Part shown: positions 8,177 to 17,559 of the stretch, piece by piece | How positions within the stretch are numbered: position 1 is the stretch's first letter | Layout of the letters: each line of letters begins with the position of its first letter | Assembly: GCA_021405325.1 (NCBI GenBank) | Contig: QWII01000003.1 | Coordinates: forward strand, 108,279-172,278 | Reading direction: 5' to 3' | Origin: Caldilinea sp. CFX5 | GTDB taxonomy: Bacteria; Chloroflexota; Anaerolineae; Caldilineales; Caldilineaceae | DNA: 64,000 bases | The notes under the pieces: generated by a model | The model's input: the letters and a program-made list of their open reading frames with translations, nothing else | Databases searched by the model: none | Told to the model about the DNA's origin: nothing | Translations under genes and position numbers: made by a program

Positions 8177-9028
8177 TCAGCGCTCGGCCCAGCGTGTGGG
8201 CAAATCAAACGCATAGACCTTATAGTCAAATGCGGGGATAAACCCAACATGCCGGGCGACAGCGAGCGAGGCGTGGTTATCAACATTGCAATGCCAGAGT
8301 GGGGCGCGCCCTTTGGCCAGACAGTCGGCGACACAGGCGGCTGCCACCGCTGTCGCCAGACCATGGTTGCGATAAGCGCGGGCAGTGGCGACGCCCAGTT
8401 CAACGATTGAGCCGCTGGCATAGACGGTGAGGCACCAACTGGCAATTTCCTGCTCACGGGCAATGTAGTAGCCCACTCCATGCGCCACCAAATCTTCAAG
8501 CGCCGACCAGAACGAATAGATCCAGGCCAGCACTTGTTCGATGTTGCCCAGTTCGCCATGATCGAGCAAGGCGAGGTCAAACGGGTGCAGGGTAAAGCCG
8601 GCGGGCAAAGGTGGCGGCGCCGGCGGCTGGGTTCCCAATCGGTGAAAGCGACGGTGCAGTTGGCTAAACCTGATTTTTGTTTGCCATTGGGCGAGGCTAT
8701 TTTCCCAAGTAGTGGGTATATGTAAATTCAAGCTTGGCACGCCCTTGGCGCCTGCCAGTGGCGCAAATTCGTGCTGGAGCAACCAGGGAAAGGCGTGTTG
8801 GAACACCTGATCCGTAGGATCACCGGCGAATAGGATCGCCTCCATCTCATTCCATACCACGGCGGTGCGCGGTTGCCTGGGATCGTCGGCGTAGACTCGA
8901 CCATGAGTGTTGCCATCCAAGATTGAGTCGATCACCAGGTTGTAGCGCAGCGGGGTAAAGAGCGCACGCACCGGCTCATAGTCGGCGCTGGATAGTCTGT
9001 GCAGCAAGGTTGATTCGTGATTGCTCAT
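8177..9028 (-). CDS. GNAT family N-acetyltransferase
   Basis: 283 aa. The C-terminal ~110 residues carry the acetyl-CoA fold: IASWCLTVYASGSIVELGVATARAYRNHGLATAVAAACVADCL, where the R/Q-x-x-G-x-G/A pyrophosphate loop appears as RAYRNHGLAT, then LWHCNVDNHASLAVARHVGF with the conserved NxxSxxVAxxxGF ending. The N-terminal half resembles the extra domain of PF12746-type GNAT acetyltransferases. The acceptor is unknown. No clear ribosome site precedes ATG 9028. It follows the CDF gene on the same strand with only 17 bp between, so they may form one unit. Confidence 0.8.
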   Translation of the reverse strand: MSNHESTLLHRLSSADYEPVRALFTPLRYNLVIDSILDGNTHGRVYADDPRQPRTAVVWNEMEAILFAGDPTDQVFQHAFPWLLQHEFAPLAGAKGVPSLNLHIPTTWENSLAQWQTKIRFSQLHRRFHRLGTQPPAPPPLPAGFTLHPFDLALLDHGELGNIEQVLAWIYSFWSALEDLVAHGVGYYIAREQEIASWCLTVYASGSIVELGVATARAYRNHGLATAVAAACVADCLAKGRAPLWHCNVDNHASLAVARHVGFIPAFDYKVYAFDLPTRWAER

Positions 9029-9045
9029 TGGTTGAAGGCGTAACC

Positions 9046-9975
9046 TTAGCCTTTGGCGAAAGACAAGTCAGCTTGTGCCGCCATTGGCGCCCTGGACGGC
9101 GCCTCACTCCTGAGTGGCGCAGCATCGACATGGATGACACAGTAGTGACAGGCGGTCGCCTGCTGTACACGTGCGCGCACTGCCTCGGCGATGCGATCGG
9201 CTTCTTCAATCGGTAGCCCGCGTTGCACGGTGATGTGCATGCCGGTGTGAACGGTGTCCGGCCCGATATATTCGGCCCGCAGATCATGCACATCCAGCAC
9301 CCCGTCAACGCTGCGCGCCAGCGCTTCCACCTGGGCCAAGAACGCCGGCCCCGGCGACTGGCCCAGCAAAAAGCAAAGATTTTCGCGGAAGAGCTTTACG
9401 GCATTCACGGCAATAATGGTGGCCACGACCAGCGCCGCAATCGGATCGGCGATGGGATAGCCCCAGAGGACGAACAGGGTGCCGATCAGGGCGGCCAGCA
9501 GCCCCAGTTCATCATTAACCAACTCCATGAATTGCGCCTTGGCCGCCGCGCCGCGTTGTTTCTGCCGGAACAAGCCAACCAACGGCGCGGCAGCAATGAC
9601 CATCGAGGCCACCAGCACCCCCAGCGCCAGCGGCACATTCTGATAGGTCACTTCAGTCGATTGGAAGAGGCGAGGAATGGCTTCCTCATATAACTTATAA
9701 CTGGTAAAGGAGATAAATAGTGTCGCTGCCACCAGCGCAGCCACATTTTGCGCCCGGCCATAGCCGAACATGTGTACCGCATCGGCCTCTTTATGCGAGT
9801 AGATGACGGCGACCAGGAGGAAGCCGGCGATGAAAATGTCACTGAGGGTGTGGAGCGCCTCGGCCAGGAGCGCCATCACCCCGGACAGCCAGTAGACGGC
9901 CAGCTTCAAAGCAAAAATCGCAATATACAAAGCCAGGGTCAGCCGCAGGCTGCGCATCTCTTCGGCTGCTTGCAT
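9046..9975 (-). CDS. Cation diffusion facilitator (CDF) transporter
   Basis: 309 aa from ATG 9975, chosen because AGGAGGA precedes it; upstream in-frame codons have no ribosome site. CDF proteins exchange divalent metals (Zn, Fe, Mn, Co) for protons. Six helices are visible. TM2 carries EALHTLSDI (HxxxD) and the loop has HMFGYGRAQNVAALV. TM5 has ELVNDELGLLAALIG where many CDFs have HxxxD, so the metal site is N/D-type and metal preference may differ. TM6 reads YPIADPIAALVVATII. A cytoplasmic domain follows, with GVLDVHDLRAEYIGPDTVHTGMHITV. Unlike the CDF remnant at 1522-2163 this gene is complete. Confidence 0.88.
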   Translation of the reverse strand: MQAAEEMRSLRLTLALYIAIFALKLAVYWLSGVMALLAEALHTLSDIFIAGFLLVAVIYSHKEADAVHMFGYGRAQNVAALVAATLFISFTSYKLYEEAIPRLFQSTEVTYQNVPLALGVLVASMVIAAAPLVGLFRQKQRGAAAKAQFMELVNDELGLLAALIGTLFVLWGYPIADPIAALVVATIIAVNAVKLFRENLCFLLGQSPGPAFLAQVEALARSVDGVLDVHDLRAEYIGPDTVHTGMHITVQRGLPIEEADRIAEAVRARVQQATACHYCVIHVDAAPLRSEAPSRAPMAAQADLSFAKG

Positions 9976-10029
9976 ACTGAGTCCTCCTGCCACCGGATGG
10001 AACAACACAGAGTAGGCCAAACCAAAGCA

Positions 10030-10163
10030 TTAACTAGTTCTTGTTGCGAAACGCATCAATTAACCGCAAAGGCGCGAAGAACGCAAAGGGTTGCTATGGA
10101 ATTCTTTGCGTTCTTCGCGCCTTTGCGGTTGATTTTGACCCTTTCGGAACAGAAACTAACTAG
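10030..10163. repeat. MITE-like inverted-repeat element, copy 2, with inner perfect hairpin
   Basis: Outer ends CTAGTTCTTGTTGCGAAA (from 10034) and TTTCGGAACAGAAAC...CTAG (to ~10163) match the ends of the element at 1251-1351. The core differs: a perfect 27-bp inverted repeat (10062-10088 / 10104-10130, starting AACCGCAAAGGCGCG) with a 15-nt loop. The inner motif (CGCAAAG.CGCGAAG) resembles a repeat seen singly at ~25405-25450 and ~55850. Confidence 0.6.
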
Positions 10164-10228
10164 ACGACAACCCTTGATCGGTTCACGCAATGCTTGCCCT
10201 GTAAGGACGCAACACGCAACACGTATCG

Positions 10229-11347
10229 TCAGCGCAGCGCGCGCGGATAATCGGTAAGCACCGTTGACCCCGCCTCGCCCACCACGACCGTGTCTTCCAC
10301 CCGCACCCCCCACGGACCGGTGTACAACCCACAATTGCCCACAGCGATCACCACGTTGGTCACTAGGGGCGGCGGCGCTTTCTCCCCGTGGAAGTAGGCA
10401 TGGCCCGGCGGCAGCGGCGCTTCTTCAAACTCAATGCCCAAGCCGTGAATCGGCGGCCCAAAGATATGCTCGCCATGCCCCGCCGCTTTGAGTACGCCAT
10501 GAATGGTTTGCTCCAGTTCCACCATGCCGACGCCGGCTTTGACCTTGGCAATGGTGGCCTGTTGTGCCTCCAGAAACAGATCATAGGCGGCCTGTTGGGC
10601 GGCGGTTGGCGCACCGGCGCAGATCGTGCGGCAAATATCCGCGCTGTAGCCATTGACAATGGGGTGCAGGTCGATCATCACCAGGTCGCCATTTTGCACG
10701 GGGCGCTGGGTGGGCAGCCCGTGGGCCAGATTGGTGCGCGGCCCCGTGGCGACATAGGTGCGCCAGAAGCCTTCGGCGCCGGCCTGGCGCAGGGCATACT
10801 CACCTGCCGCCGCGATTTGACTTTCACTCACCCCCGGCTTGACGGCGGCAATGGCGGCTTTCATGCCGGCCACGGCCACCTGGGCCGCGCAGGCAATGCG
10901 TTCGATCTCAGCAGCCTCCTTGACCATGCGCAATTCAGAGAGAATGTGGGTGCAATCCGCCACCGTCACCCCCGCTGGTTTGGCATGGGGATGGGTCAGC
11001 ATCCCCAACATGGATTGGGTGAGGAAGGTATACTCCAGCCCCATCACGCCCTGGCCAATGCCAAAATGGTCGAGGTAATGCGCAATCGAGTGAATCATGC
11101 CCACTTCATCTTCAAACCCAACGATGTGGTCGAAATGGGCGAGCGCCTTCACGTCCGTTACATCGGTGTTCGGCACGCCCAACGCAACTTGCCCCCTTTG
11201 GGTGATCATGGCGTATGCACAAAGACGGCCATCGCCAGTCAGATAGAACATATTGGCCGGTTTGGTGAGAAGCAGCACATCCAGGCCGGCCGCTTTCATC
11301 AAGCTGCCACATTTGTTCAGGCGTTCCTGATAAGGAGAGACGTTCAT
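10229..11347 (-). CDS. M24 family metallopeptidase (Xaa-Pro aminopeptidase/dipeptidase-like)
   Basis: 372 aa with AGGAGA before ATG 11347. The N-terminal creatinase-type domain (~1-140: GLDVLLLTKPANMFYLTGDG) is followed by the pita-bread catalytic domain. Metal ligands can be placed: Asp in DLVMIDLHPI, Asp in YSADICRT, His in GPPIHGLGIEFEE, then Glu in the GIEFEEAP region and Glu in WGVRVEDTVVV. The conserved His of the S1' region appears in LAHGLPT. This fits cytoplasmic proline-specific peptidases; creatinase-like hydrolases share the fold. It probably forms a single-gene unit. Confidence 0.88.
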   Translation of the reverse strand: MNVSPYQERLNKCGSLMKAAGLDVLLLTKPANMFYLTGDGRLCAYAMITQRGQVALGVPNTDVTDVKALAHFDHIVGFEDEVGMIHSIAHYLDHFGIGQGVMGLEYTFLTQSMLGMLTHPHAKPAGVTVADCTHILSELRMVKEAAEIERIACAAQVAVAGMKAAIAAVKPGVSESQIAAAGEYALRQAGAEGFWRTYVATGPRTNLAHGLPTQRPVQNGDLVMIDLHPIVNGYSADICRTICAGAPTAAQQAAYDLFLEAQQATIAKVKAGVGMVELEQTIHGVLKAAGHGEHIFGPPIHGLGIEFEEAPLPPGHAYFHGEKAPPPLVTNVVIAVGNCGLYTGPWGVRVEDTVVVGEAGSTVLTDYPRALR

Positions 11348-11490
11348 CTTTGGTCTCCTTTCATCCTTTTACTTCACAAACGCTAGCCATATACCCTAAG
11401 CCTACTACCAAAACAATGCCAACAAACCGGTCATCTGGGGCGTTTCTCCCCTGGCCAAGCGGCCAAGCTTTTAGCGATGTCCTTTAGGAT

Positions 11491-11649
11491 TTATTGTGCC
11501 AGCTCAGTATGGCCATAGCCTTTGGCAAAAAACAACGCCCCATCGCGCACAATCGCCACCGTGGCGCCGGGGATGTGATCCGTCGCCACTTCTTGCGGAA
11601 GCGTGACGAGCAGAATGAACTTGACGGTCGTTGCTGATGGTGCGTTCAT
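11491..11649 (-). pseudogene. N-terminal stub of a class C beta-lactamase-like serine hydrolase
   Basis: A 52-codon frame starts at ATG 11649 behind an excellent GGAGGTGA ribosome site. Its second half, HIPGATVAIVRDGALFFAKG followed by YGHTEL, matches the conserved start of the class C beta-lactamase/serine hydrolase family (IPGxxVAVVxDGxxxxxxGYG). It stops before the SxxK active site, so only about a tenth of the gene survives. Downstream (11348-11490) I see no continuation. Confidence 0.6.
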
Positions 11650-11750
11650 CTGTCTCACCTCCGGAATTGGGGCAATGCTGGCGGGCCTATCCTGCTGTTA
11701 AAGATTATGCGCCTCACCCATCACCAGCCCGCGTAGATCGGTCGCGTCGA

Positions 11751-14231
11751 TCAGCGGGCGATGGCCGGCAGATACAGATCCTGCAGTTCCGCAACCACTG
11801 TAACCGTCAGTGTGACCGTGTGGGTGAGGGCGTTGTCGCCGGCCTCGATCACCAACGGATAGGTGGCTGGGAGGCTATCAGGCGCCGCGGCCAGGGTCAA
11901 CCGCGCTGCTTGCCCCACCAACGCCGGATTGGGATCGATGGTCACAGTGAGGGTGCTGGGCGGGTTGATGGCCCGCAACGTTACGGTGCTGCTATAGCCG
12001 GCGCGGCTGTGCAGGGTGATCTGGCCGGTGCGCACGCGAGCCGGCGCCAGCAGCCAGGTGCGCGGTTGAAGCTCCAGGTCAAAGTCCGGCGCCGGCGAGA
12101 GCCGCCACAGTTGCTTGTTCGCCGCCAGCCACGTATGGTTGTGGGCGTCGACTTCCAACCGCTGCACCTGCGTAGCGGCCACGGGCAAAGGCGTACGCGT
12201 TACGCCGGCTTCATCCTGGCGATTGACCTCGTCGATCCAGCGACCACCGGCTTCAGGCACATAGCGCGACCCAACATACCAGACGGCGCCATCGGGGGCC
12301 ACCGTCCACAGTCGATTACGATGGGGCGCGGCCTGTAGCGCGGCCAGATGCGCGGCAACGACATTGTCAACGGCCTCGGTCGTGTAGCTATTGTCGGGCG
12401 CGATTAGCCCGACGACCCCGCCGGTGCTGTTGCAGCGGTCGTTGGGCGCCTCCAGTACATAGAGCAGACCCGCCTTATCCACCGTCAGATCACAGACGCT
12501 CTGCGCAAACTCAAAAAAAGGCCGCCACTGACCGTCGCGATATTGGTAGAGATTGGCCGAATTGCCATACCAGAGCCGACCTTGGGCATCGACCGCCACA
12601 GTTCCCCCGGCATCGATTCCCCCGGCATCGGTTCCCCCATTCCCCGCGCTGCCATCCTCTGTAGGGGCGAGTGGGTAATCCCGCCAGCGGTCATCGGCGA
12701 AATCAGCCGGCGTGCCGTTGTCATCGAGCGCCAATACGCCGTGCGTCTGGGGCATACCTGAATAGCCGCGGCTGTAGGCCAGCCAGAGATGGCGCTCATC
12801 TTGCGCAAAGATATCGTTGATCGCGATCTGGGTATCGGCTGCCGGCAACGGAATTTCGAGTACCGCGCCCTGGTGGTCGCGGCGCAGGGTGGGGCTGTAA
12901 TGCCAGCCAAAGCGCCACAAATAGCCCCAGGCCGACAGCAGATCACCGCCCGGTGTGCGTTCCCACGCTACTACCACTGGGTATTCGTAAGCCGGCCTGC
13001 TCCACACATCGTCCGCCAACGGCACACTGCCTTGGTCGTTCATCGTTTGGAGTGCGCCTGCACTGTAAGGAAATTTATCATAACTATTCAACCAGAGGAC
13101 GCCATCGCGGTCGACCAGGATGTCGGCAATGGTCGGATAGGCCACCGTGTCGGCGAAATCATGGAGCGCGCCATCCGCTGTACGCAGCCAGCCCGGGCCG
13201 ATGGCCGTGATGCCCCCGGCGTCGGCCAGCAAGGCGGTCACCGGCGGCAGGCGGTTGAGTGCAATGGGCCTTGGGGTTGGCTCAACTTTGGCAATGGCGG
13301 CGACGAAATTGGCGTAGGGAAAGTCGCGCGATGTCAGGCCAAGCCAAACGCCATCGTCGGGCGCAATGGCAAAAGTGGTCAGATCGCCGCCAAACAGGAG
13401 GTAGCGCCAGAGATCAAGTGGTGTCCAGCCATCATGCGTCCACTGGTACAACTGGTGGGTATTGTAATCATTTCTGGCCAGCGCCCAGACGTTGCCTGCA
13501 CGATCGGTGCGCAGCCGGTCGGGTTGCGGCTGGACCCCGGCGGGCGCGCGGTCGAGCCACTGGCTACCGGTGTAGATCAGGAAGTCCACCCACACCTCGC
13601 CGTTGACCACTGTCCAGAGCGGGTTCGGCATTGGCGTCTGCACAAGGCGCGCGTAGTCGCTCGCCACCGCCACGGCGCGGTTCGGAAACCAGGTCCAACT
13701 GCCGTCCGGGTTGCGGCGGCTAACGCGGCCGGCGGGCAGCCCGTGGCTGAGCCACAGCGTATTGTCCGCGCCCACGGCAATGCCATCCACCAACGTTTGG
13801 TGGAGACCGCTGTTGGCCGGGGTAAAGTGTGTCCAGGCGCCCGTCGCATCCAGCCGGCTGAGGCCACCGTCCCCGCCGAACCAGCGGTTGCCGGCGCCAT
13901 CGACGGCCGCGGCCAACACCACCCTGTGGGGTAGGCGATCCACGACTGTGTAACGCCGGTACGTCCCTTGTGCCTTATCCCAGCGCACAACACCGCCGGT
14001 CGCGCCGATCCAGAGGGCGGGGCCGTCGTCGGCCAGGGCATACTGGGGTGCGCCCCAGGTGGTCCAAAGTGGATTCGTGGGCAGTTGGCTGGCCGTGGCC
14101 GGCGCTACCGGCCGGTCAGTCAGTGGCGGCTCATCCGCCAGCACCGCCGGCTGGCGCCAACGTGCGCCGGCCAGCAGCAGACCAACGACCAACAGGAGCG
14201 TGATGGTAACGCGCAACGGGTGAGCTTGCAT
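11751..14231 (-). CDS. Secreted beta-propeller protein with C-terminal LYLPAIAR tail
   Basis: 826 aa with a signal peptide (VTITLLLVVGLLLAGA) and AAGGAG before the start. The body is a series of propeller-type blades of the two-component-regulator/ligand-binding kind: ALWIGATGGVVRWD, NRWFGGDGGLSRLD, TLWLSHG, NVWALAR, GVLWLNSYD, HLWLAYS, RLWYGNSANLYQY and TWLAANKQLWRL. A domain near 700-815 (GQITLHSRAGYSSTVTLRAI...VIEAGDNALTHTVTLTVTV) looks like an Ig/CARDB-type beta-sandwich. It ends LYLPAIAR, a tail also found in the Delta-60 protein (LYLPYVRR). It has no kinase or response domain. Likely surface or secreted; ligand unknown. Confidence 0.75.
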   Translation of the reverse strand: MQAHPLRVTITLLLVVGLLLAGARWRQPAVLADEPPLTDRPVAPATASQLPTNPLWTTWGAPQYALADDGPALWIGATGGVVRWDKAQGTYRRYTVVDRLPHRVVLAAAVDGAGNRWFGGDGGLSRLDATGAWTHFTPANSGLHQTLVDGIAVGADNTLWLSHGLPAGRVSRRNPDGSWTWFPNRAVAVASDYARLVQTPMPNPLWTVVNGEVWVDFLIYTGSQWLDRAPAGVQPQPDRLRTDRAGNVWALARNDYNTHQLYQWTHDGWTPLDLWRYLLFGGDLTTFAIAPDDGVWLGLTSRDFPYANFVAAIAKVEPTPRPIALNRLPPVTALLADAGGITAIGPGWLRTADGALHDFADTVAYPTIADILVDRDGVLWLNSYDKFPYSAGALQTMNDQGSVPLADDVWSRPAYEYPVVVAWERTPGGDLLSAWGYLWRFGWHYSPTLRRDHQGAVLEIPLPAADTQIAINDIFAQDERHLWLAYSRGYSGMPQTHGVLALDDNGTPADFADDRWRDYPLAPTEDGSAGNGGTDAGGIDAGGTVAVDAQGRLWYGNSANLYQYRDGQWRPFFEFAQSVCDLTVDKAGLLYVLEAPNDRCNSTGGVVGLIAPDNSYTTEAVDNVVAAHLAALQAAPHRNRLWTVAPDGAVWYVGSRYVPEAGGRWIDEVNRQDEAGVTRTPLPVAATQVQRLEVDAHNHTWLAANKQLWRLSPAPDFDLELQPRTWLLAPARVRTGQITLHSRAGYSSTVTLRAINPPSTLTVTIDPNPALVGQAARLTLAAAPDSLPATYPLVIEAGDNALTHTVTLTVTVVAELQDLYLPAIAR

Positions 14232-14494
14232 GGGTTATGCTCCTTTTTGGGCAAGATCGGCGCTTATCTTCTCAATCACCCGTGATGATAGATTGGACCG
14301 CACCAAGCTCTTGCTCCGGTGTAGGACGAAGATCGATCCGCACCCTCCACAATAACACAACCCCACAACACAGACACTCGCTATGCGGACAGGGTTTGGA
14401 CTGGACAGATGGCGAGTTCGCCGCGCGAAATGGGTGTGCGTACAAAAACAGACGGCATACCCAGGCTTGCCGCTTCTTCGCAAGCTTTTTCTTC
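14232..14494. other. Spacer between the propeller gene and the caspase/TIR gene
   Basis: I see no credible gene here and no strong terminator. It contains the propeller gene's ribosome site (AAGGAG) and would hold that gene's promoter. Confidence 0.4.
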
Positions 14495-15745
14495 CTATTT
14501 TTCCGGCGACTGCTGTAATTGATAGATCAGGCGCTCCGAGTTCATGTCGAATTCGTTATCTCTCGTCATATCGAGCATCAGATTAGCGCGTATGCCAAGC
14601 CTTGGTGTGCATTCCTGACGAATGGCCGCCAAGAAGCGATACTGACCTTTCTCCAGCCCCAAGTGTTGCGCCAATACGCCTTCGAGTTCAGTGAAGTTGC
14701 TCTCGAGATAGGTTGGCGAAAGGATGGCGAGGGTGTACCGGCTTTCCAAAACTGCACGCTCCATCTCTAGCACCAGCGGACGACCGAGACGGAAGCACTT
14801 GTAGTCGATGCAGACGCGCAGGCCATTAGCCTCCAATCGAGGAACTAGTGTATTCCGCACCCAACTCTTGTCTGGCTCTTGATGTCGATAGCTGAGGAAT
14901 ACGTCATATACGTAGCTGTCCGACAGAGGCGCTACAGCGGGTATTGGCGCTTTGCCACCCAAATAGAGTGCGACGGGGAAATTCTCTTCAACTTCAGCCT
15001 TGAAGATGGGATGTTGGTTCGGCTGATCGGCAGTGACTCTGGGCTGCAGGTAGTTGAAAAGATCGAAAATACGGATGACACCACCGGAGCTGATTGCGCC
15101 ACCGCGTAGACCTGTCAACAGGTGCTGTGTGAAAAGACTATTTTCCGCACCGGGCATCACATACGAATATTCTGTGCTACGCGACGATGCCAGGATCACT
15201 CGCCCGCGGCCCTCTGCGAGTTTTGCAAAATAGCTTTCGGATAGCCCCGTCTTGAACTCAAGCTCGACAGGATCCTTGGTCTGACCAATGCCGCCGGCAT
15301 GGCAGCAATCGAAGACCACGACCATTTTGCGGGCGGGAATACGCCGCAGTGCTTCGGTCATTTCTTGACTAGAGATGGCTGTCTCTGCCACCAATCGGGG
15401 CGGTGTGCTAGAGAAGTCCAGTTTTGCATCGACTGGTAAGATGTACTCACCAGCATCTGCTCCAGATTCGATACGCCCGCCATGACAAGAGAGGTAAAGT
15501 AGCACACTAGAGTCTACTGTGGTCTGCTGGGCTAACTCGTTCAGCTTGTTCCTTATCGCAGCCTGGCTTGCATCTGTGTCCAGCAGCGTAAACGTATTGT
15601 CGGGCGAATACCCACATAACTGTTCGTCTACCAGCACATTGCGTATTTTCTCAACATCCTTCAAAACCGCAGGTGGGAGTCCACGGACGTTTTGGTAGTT
15701 CGCGATTCCGACGAGTAAGGCGTAGCCGTTATTGATGCTTATCAT
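14495..15745 (-). CDS. Caspase-like (peptidase C14) protease fused to a C-terminal TIR domain
   Basis: 416 aa from ATG 15745 (AAGGA upstream). Residues ~5-265 are a bacterial metacaspase/caspase-HetF-type domain: start NNGYALLVGIANYQNV, catalytic His88 in LLYLSCHGG, and Cys148 in VVVFDCCHAGG. Residues ~284-416 are a TIR domain: YDVFLSYRH, then LEANGLRVCIDYKCFRLGRP and LAILSPTYLESNFTELEGVL, where the Glu in the expected NADase position is present. Caspase-like domains act as cell-killing or signalling proteases and TIR domains as NADases or adaptors. The lipoprotein gene ends 8 bases upstream, so the pair is co-transcribed, downstream of the TIR-STAND-FGE gene. Confidence 0.9.
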   Translation of the reverse strand: MISINNGYALLVGIANYQNVRGLPPAVLKDVEKIRNVLVDEQLCGYSPDNTFTLLDTDASQAAIRNKLNELAQQTTVDSSVLLYLSCHGGRIESGADAGEYILPVDAKLDFSSTPPRLVAETAISSQEMTEALRRIPARKMVVVFDCCHAGGIGQTKDPVELEFKTGLSESYFAKLAEGRGRVILASSRSTEYSYVMPGAENSLFTQHLLTGLRGGAISSGGVIRIFDLFNYLQPRVTADQPNQHPIFKAEVEENFPVALYLGGKAPIPAVAPLSDSYVYDVFLSYRHQEPDKSWVRNTLVPRLEANGLRVCIDYKCFRLGRPLVLEMERAVLESRYTLAILSPTYLESNFTELEGVLAQHLGLEKGQYRFLAAIRQECTPRLGIRANLMLDMTRDNEFDMNSERLIYQLQQSPEK

Positions 15746-15753
15746 AACAATCC

Positions 15754-17427
15754 TTATTGGCACGTCCATCGCGTGTCAGTGTCACGCCACGAACCAAAAA
15801 TATTATATTTGTTTTGTTGAGTGCTAAGGCCAAGACCTTTGACTTGGGTTCCAAAATAGTTTTTGGTCTGAGTGCTGCCCTTCAGCCAGTACACCACGCC
15901 ATCGCTGTCAGCGGCGCTCTGCTGTTGTGTGGTGGTTTTGCTATCGATGTAGATATCCCGGTACGTACAGGTGACTGGCGGAGGAACTGTAGAGTACTTG
16001 ATATACGAGAGCCTTTGATTTACTGCATTCCCCGTCACACTAACGCCGGTTTTGACCGAAGTCTCCAAGCGCCAATAGTAGAAATGCTTGACGCCGCCAG
16101 CTACGGTAGGATCGATCACAAAAAACACGACATAGTTGTCACTGGCGCTGCGTGGTGGATCCATCCATTCAATACTTATGGCTAGATTCTCAGGATCAGC
16201 ATAGAGAAAATGTAGGAAACCATCGGTAATCGGCTCTTCAGCCAACGAAGGGAGCTCACCCTTGGCATCGTACTCGGCGACCCACTGCAGAAACTCCTCA
16301 AACCCGATTTTCTGCTTGGAGGCGAGTTGGGCTGCCGCGCGCGGATCGGTTGCGGCCTGGAGCAAGAGCGCAAAAGCTGTTGGCGAATTGTAAAGCTCGG
16401 AGTAAAGGATGATTGTCTCTTGGAGTAAATTCTTAGGGGGGATGATGACGCTCTTTATGATCTCTGACTGTACAAAGTCTTTGACGGCAGGTAAGAAATC
16501 ATCTGGGCTATACCCAAACCCTTGCTCCCACCTCCATGTGAGCCATTGGGCAATGCTGGGCCTGACGCCTTTAGTCTCTATGTATTCAGTGTGGCTGCTT
16601 ATAAGATCATCAATCGATAACCCCAATTGTTCAGACAGTACATTGACCAGGATGACAGCCGAAGGGATCGCCGCAATGTCTTCAAAGGTCTCGAAAACAT
16701 CCTCTGCGAAGATTGCCTGCTGATAGGTTGTTTCGGTGTTTCTGAACAACGCTTCTGCTTCTTCGTTAGTCAATTGACCGTTAGCATTGGCTTCAGTGAT
16801 TTGTGCTTTTACCATGTCAAGCGCCGTGCTATAGAATGTTTGTACATCCCAGTTGATTTCCTGCAGCAGGTTTTCCAATGTTGGAACCCGATTATTGTAG
16901 GCAGCCATATATGTGACCCTCTGTCTACGGAACGTAGAGAAGCTATTGAGTGGTGTGTTTTCCAAGAGTGTGTTGTACAAAATAGGGTAGAGCGGAATGG
17001 ACGCAAATTCCTCACCAGTAGACTGAATCGCTTCAAAACAGACTTGGGCGGCTCTTAGATAATTCTCTCCAGCATCCTTTGCAAAGCTGAGGACTTCGAG
17101 ACGAAAGCGGTGACCATCTTCATTGGTATATTCGACAATAGCCACGGTTGCTCCTGGAAACACATCCGATGGGCTTACCTCGATTGTCTGCGACTCAAGC
17201 GGAGTGAGGGTAGGCTGTCTTGGATCACAGCGCGAAGGTTGCACTCCGGTGAAGGTGAATGGTGTGTCGGAAGCAGGTGGCGCCTCATTCGCGTCTGCGG
17301 CTGGAGCAGCAGCTTGTTCGTCGGCCGGCGCAGCCGCCGGTTGGCCTGCTGGAGCACATGCGGCAAACAGAATGACGACAAGCAGAACAATGAGCGATTT
17401 TTCTGCAAAGCATCTTTGGCGTTTCAT
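15754..17427 (-). CDS. Uncharacterised lipoprotein in the TIR/STAND/caspase cassette
   Basis: 557 aa from ATG 17427, preceded by AAGGAGG. The N-terminus is a lipoprotein signal: KRQR, hydrophobic LIVLLVVILF and lipobox LFAAC, with Cys as the lipid site. A low-complexity Ala/Pro linker of ~35 residues follows (AAAPADEQAAAPAADANEAPP). The mature protein (~500 aa) is mostly helical in its middle, with an acidic composition. The last ~120 residues (FVIDPTVAGGVKHFYYWRLE..., CTYRDIYIDSKTTTQQQ...) look beta-rich. I recognise no family. Position between two TIR proteins in one operon suggests a cell-surface partner, but that is inference. Confidence 0.75.
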   Translation of the reverse strand: MKRQRCFAEKSLIVLLVVILFAACAPAGQPAAAPADEQAAAPAADANEAPPASDTPFTFTGVQPSRCDPRQPTLTPLESQTIEVSPSDVFPGATVAIVEYTNEDGHRFRLEVLSFAKDAGENYLRAAQVCFEAIQSTGEEFASIPLYPILYNTLLENTPLNSFSTFRRQRVTYMAAYNNRVPTLENLLQEINWDVQTFYSTALDMVKAQITEANANGQLTNEEAEALFRNTETTYQQAIFAEDVFETFEDIAAIPSAVILVNVLSEQLGLSIDDLISSHTEYIETKGVRPSIAQWLTWRWEQGFGYSPDDFLPAVKDFVQSEIIKSVIIPPKNLLQETIILYSELYNSPTAFALLLQAATDPRAAAQLASKQKIGFEEFLQWVAEYDAKGELPSLAEEPITDGFLHFLYADPENLAISIEWMDPPRSASDNYVVFFVIDPTVAGGVKHFYYWRLETSVKTGVSVTGNAVNQRLSYIKYSTVPPPVTCTYRDIYIDSKTTTQQQSAADSDGVVYWLKGSTQTKNYFGTQVKGLGLSTQQNKYNIFGSWRDTDTRWTCQ

Positions 17428-17559
17428 AGAATACCTCCTTAGATTTTGTACACTTTGCATGTACTGGTGCAAGCTTGGGGTGCAACGCGCGCACCGTACA
17501 CTTTTTGTTCAACAAAACACGCCAGCGAATTTGTCATAGCGCGATAGGTGCGTTGCCCG

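Noticed and set aside
10388..11386. Plus-strand ORF of 332 aa opposite the M24 peptidase
   Set aside because: Antisense shadow; the minus strand has full catalytic motifs.
12789..13934. Long plus-strand ORF (381 aa) opposite the propeller gene
   Set aside because: Composition is Arg/Gln/His-rich shadow coding on the complement of a clear propeller protein; no ribosome site or domain.
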